DNA of 31,167 nt, taken from Clostridiaceae bacterium OM02-2AC (GTDB taxonomy: Bacteria > Bacillota_I > Bacilli_A > Erysipelotrichales > Erysipelotrichaceae). The notes beneath the pieces are model-generated. The model searched no databases, was not told where the DNA came from, and saw only the letters and a program-made list of their open reading frames with translations. The stretch covers positions 1 to 31,167 of the forward strand of contig QULU01000045.1 in the NCBI GenBank assembly GCA_003481775.1, written 5' to 3'. Positions 30,761 to 31,167 of this stretch are shown here, in pieces. Numbering within the stretch: the stretch's first letter is position 1; each line of letters opens with the position of its first letter. The translations under genes and the position numbers were made by a program.

Positions 30761-31167
30761 TGCACTATAACTACACACAAAAATTTATCCGTTAAGATTG
30801 ATTACATCAGTATTGTATTCGATACTGCAACCGCCGAAGATGTCATCATGCACATTTTAGGTTTACCGACTGATATTTTCAATATCTATCCGGCAAGCGT
30901 TAAATACAAAACCTATCAAGCACGCTGGCAGATTGGAGATATTTATGTATCGGGGGACGCAAGAAAAACAGAGGATAACCCACAAGGGTTAGGCTGTTAT
31001 CTTGTTATGACCGGCAGAGGTTGTGATGATATTTTCCGTATTCTCGATAGTAGGAATTGTACCTTTGGAGATATGTTCCGACGTTGTGAGCGAAGATACG
31101 GACTGGATAACTTCCATTTTACAAGACTTGATATTGCCATTGATGATAAGAACGAAAAGCCATTCTT
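30761..31167 (+). CDS. Replication initiation factor-like protein (partial, start unclear)
   Basis: The frame is open from 30761 to the window edge and reads NLSVKIDYISIVFDTATAED, GLPTDIFNIYPASVKYKTYQ, VSGDARKTEDNPQGLGCYLV, FTRLDIAIDDKNEKPFF. This matches the Rep_trans/replication initiation factor family, related to the Tn916 ORF20 (MobT) relaxases that nick the element's origin. The catalytic Tyr region lies beyond the edge. The frame has no usable ATG: the ATG at 30760, just after AAAGGAG, is one base out of phase and ends after 11 codons. A single inserted base there, or a rare start codon, would explain this. Confidence 0.78.

Overview
The window looks like DNA from a low-to-mid GC Firmicute. 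Genes are preceded by strong AGGAGG-type ribosome binding sites, most promoters that can be read are close to the TTGACA/TATAAT consensus with 17-base spacers, and the families present (MobL relaxase, Rpn/PD-(D/E)XK proteins, a YSIRK/Rib-repeat adhesin, Rrf2, Tn916-like accessory genes) are typical of gut Firmicutes. A Clostridium innocuum-like Erysipelotrichia is a reasonable guess, but no rRNA or housekeeping marker is present to prove it.

Region 1 (1-15.06 kb, higher GC, all genes on the + strand) is part of a conjugative or mobilizable element. Its left part (1-5.9 kb) is a run of small accessory genes. Five copies of an approximately 148-nt repeat occur here, four directly in front of an accessory gene and one (copy 2) just before a gene with its own promoter. 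Compensatory base changes between copies mark the repeat as a structured RNA. Its right part (5.9-15.06 kb) is the transfer module: a tiny ORF, a cluster of four perfect hairpins that may be oriT, a helically phased array of GTAGGAC-like heptamers, a small DNA-binding-type accessory protein, a HAD-type nucleotidase-like protein, a MobL relaxase, a VirD4/TraG coupling protein, a pentapeptide-repeat protein, a one-TM Ig-like protein and a toprim primase-like protein. A family of short palindromes with the core TGGCAAGTTGCCA runs through the whole region, inside every RNA repeat and 15-22 nt upstream of four transfer-gene starts. No type IV secretion channel genes (VirB4, VirB6) are in the window, so they either lie to the left or are supplied in trans.

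Region 2 (15.06-20.2 kb) is transition DNA rich in decayed genes. It starts with a non-coding block holding two tandem promoter-terminator units whose predicted short RNAs share 15 nt of perfect complementarity, then a small Cys/Asp/Tyr/Arg-rich protein gene. After that come an IbrA/DUF3440-like PAPS-reductase-family pseudogene, an unrecognised remnant, a riboflavin kinase-OmpR winged-helix fusion cut by a stop codon, a serine-recombinase-like fragment, and (on the - strand) mscL and HU genes, each with a disabling lesion.

Region 3 (20.3-25.3 kb, - strand) holds a 1467-residue cell-wall surface protein with nearly identical Rib repeats, and an Rrf2 regulator immediately upstream of it.

Region 4 (25.7 kb to the right edge, AT rich) is one end of a second, Tn916-like integrative element. 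It has sigma-70-like and HTH accessory genes, a cargo block (MATE efflux pump, TetR regulator, SAM methyltransferase) with a clear promoter and a candidate TetR operator, an XRE regulator, and divergent from it a replication-initiation-factor gene cut by the window edge. The XRE and replication genes share back-to-back promoters, which suggests the XRE protein controls entry into the transfer/replication programme.
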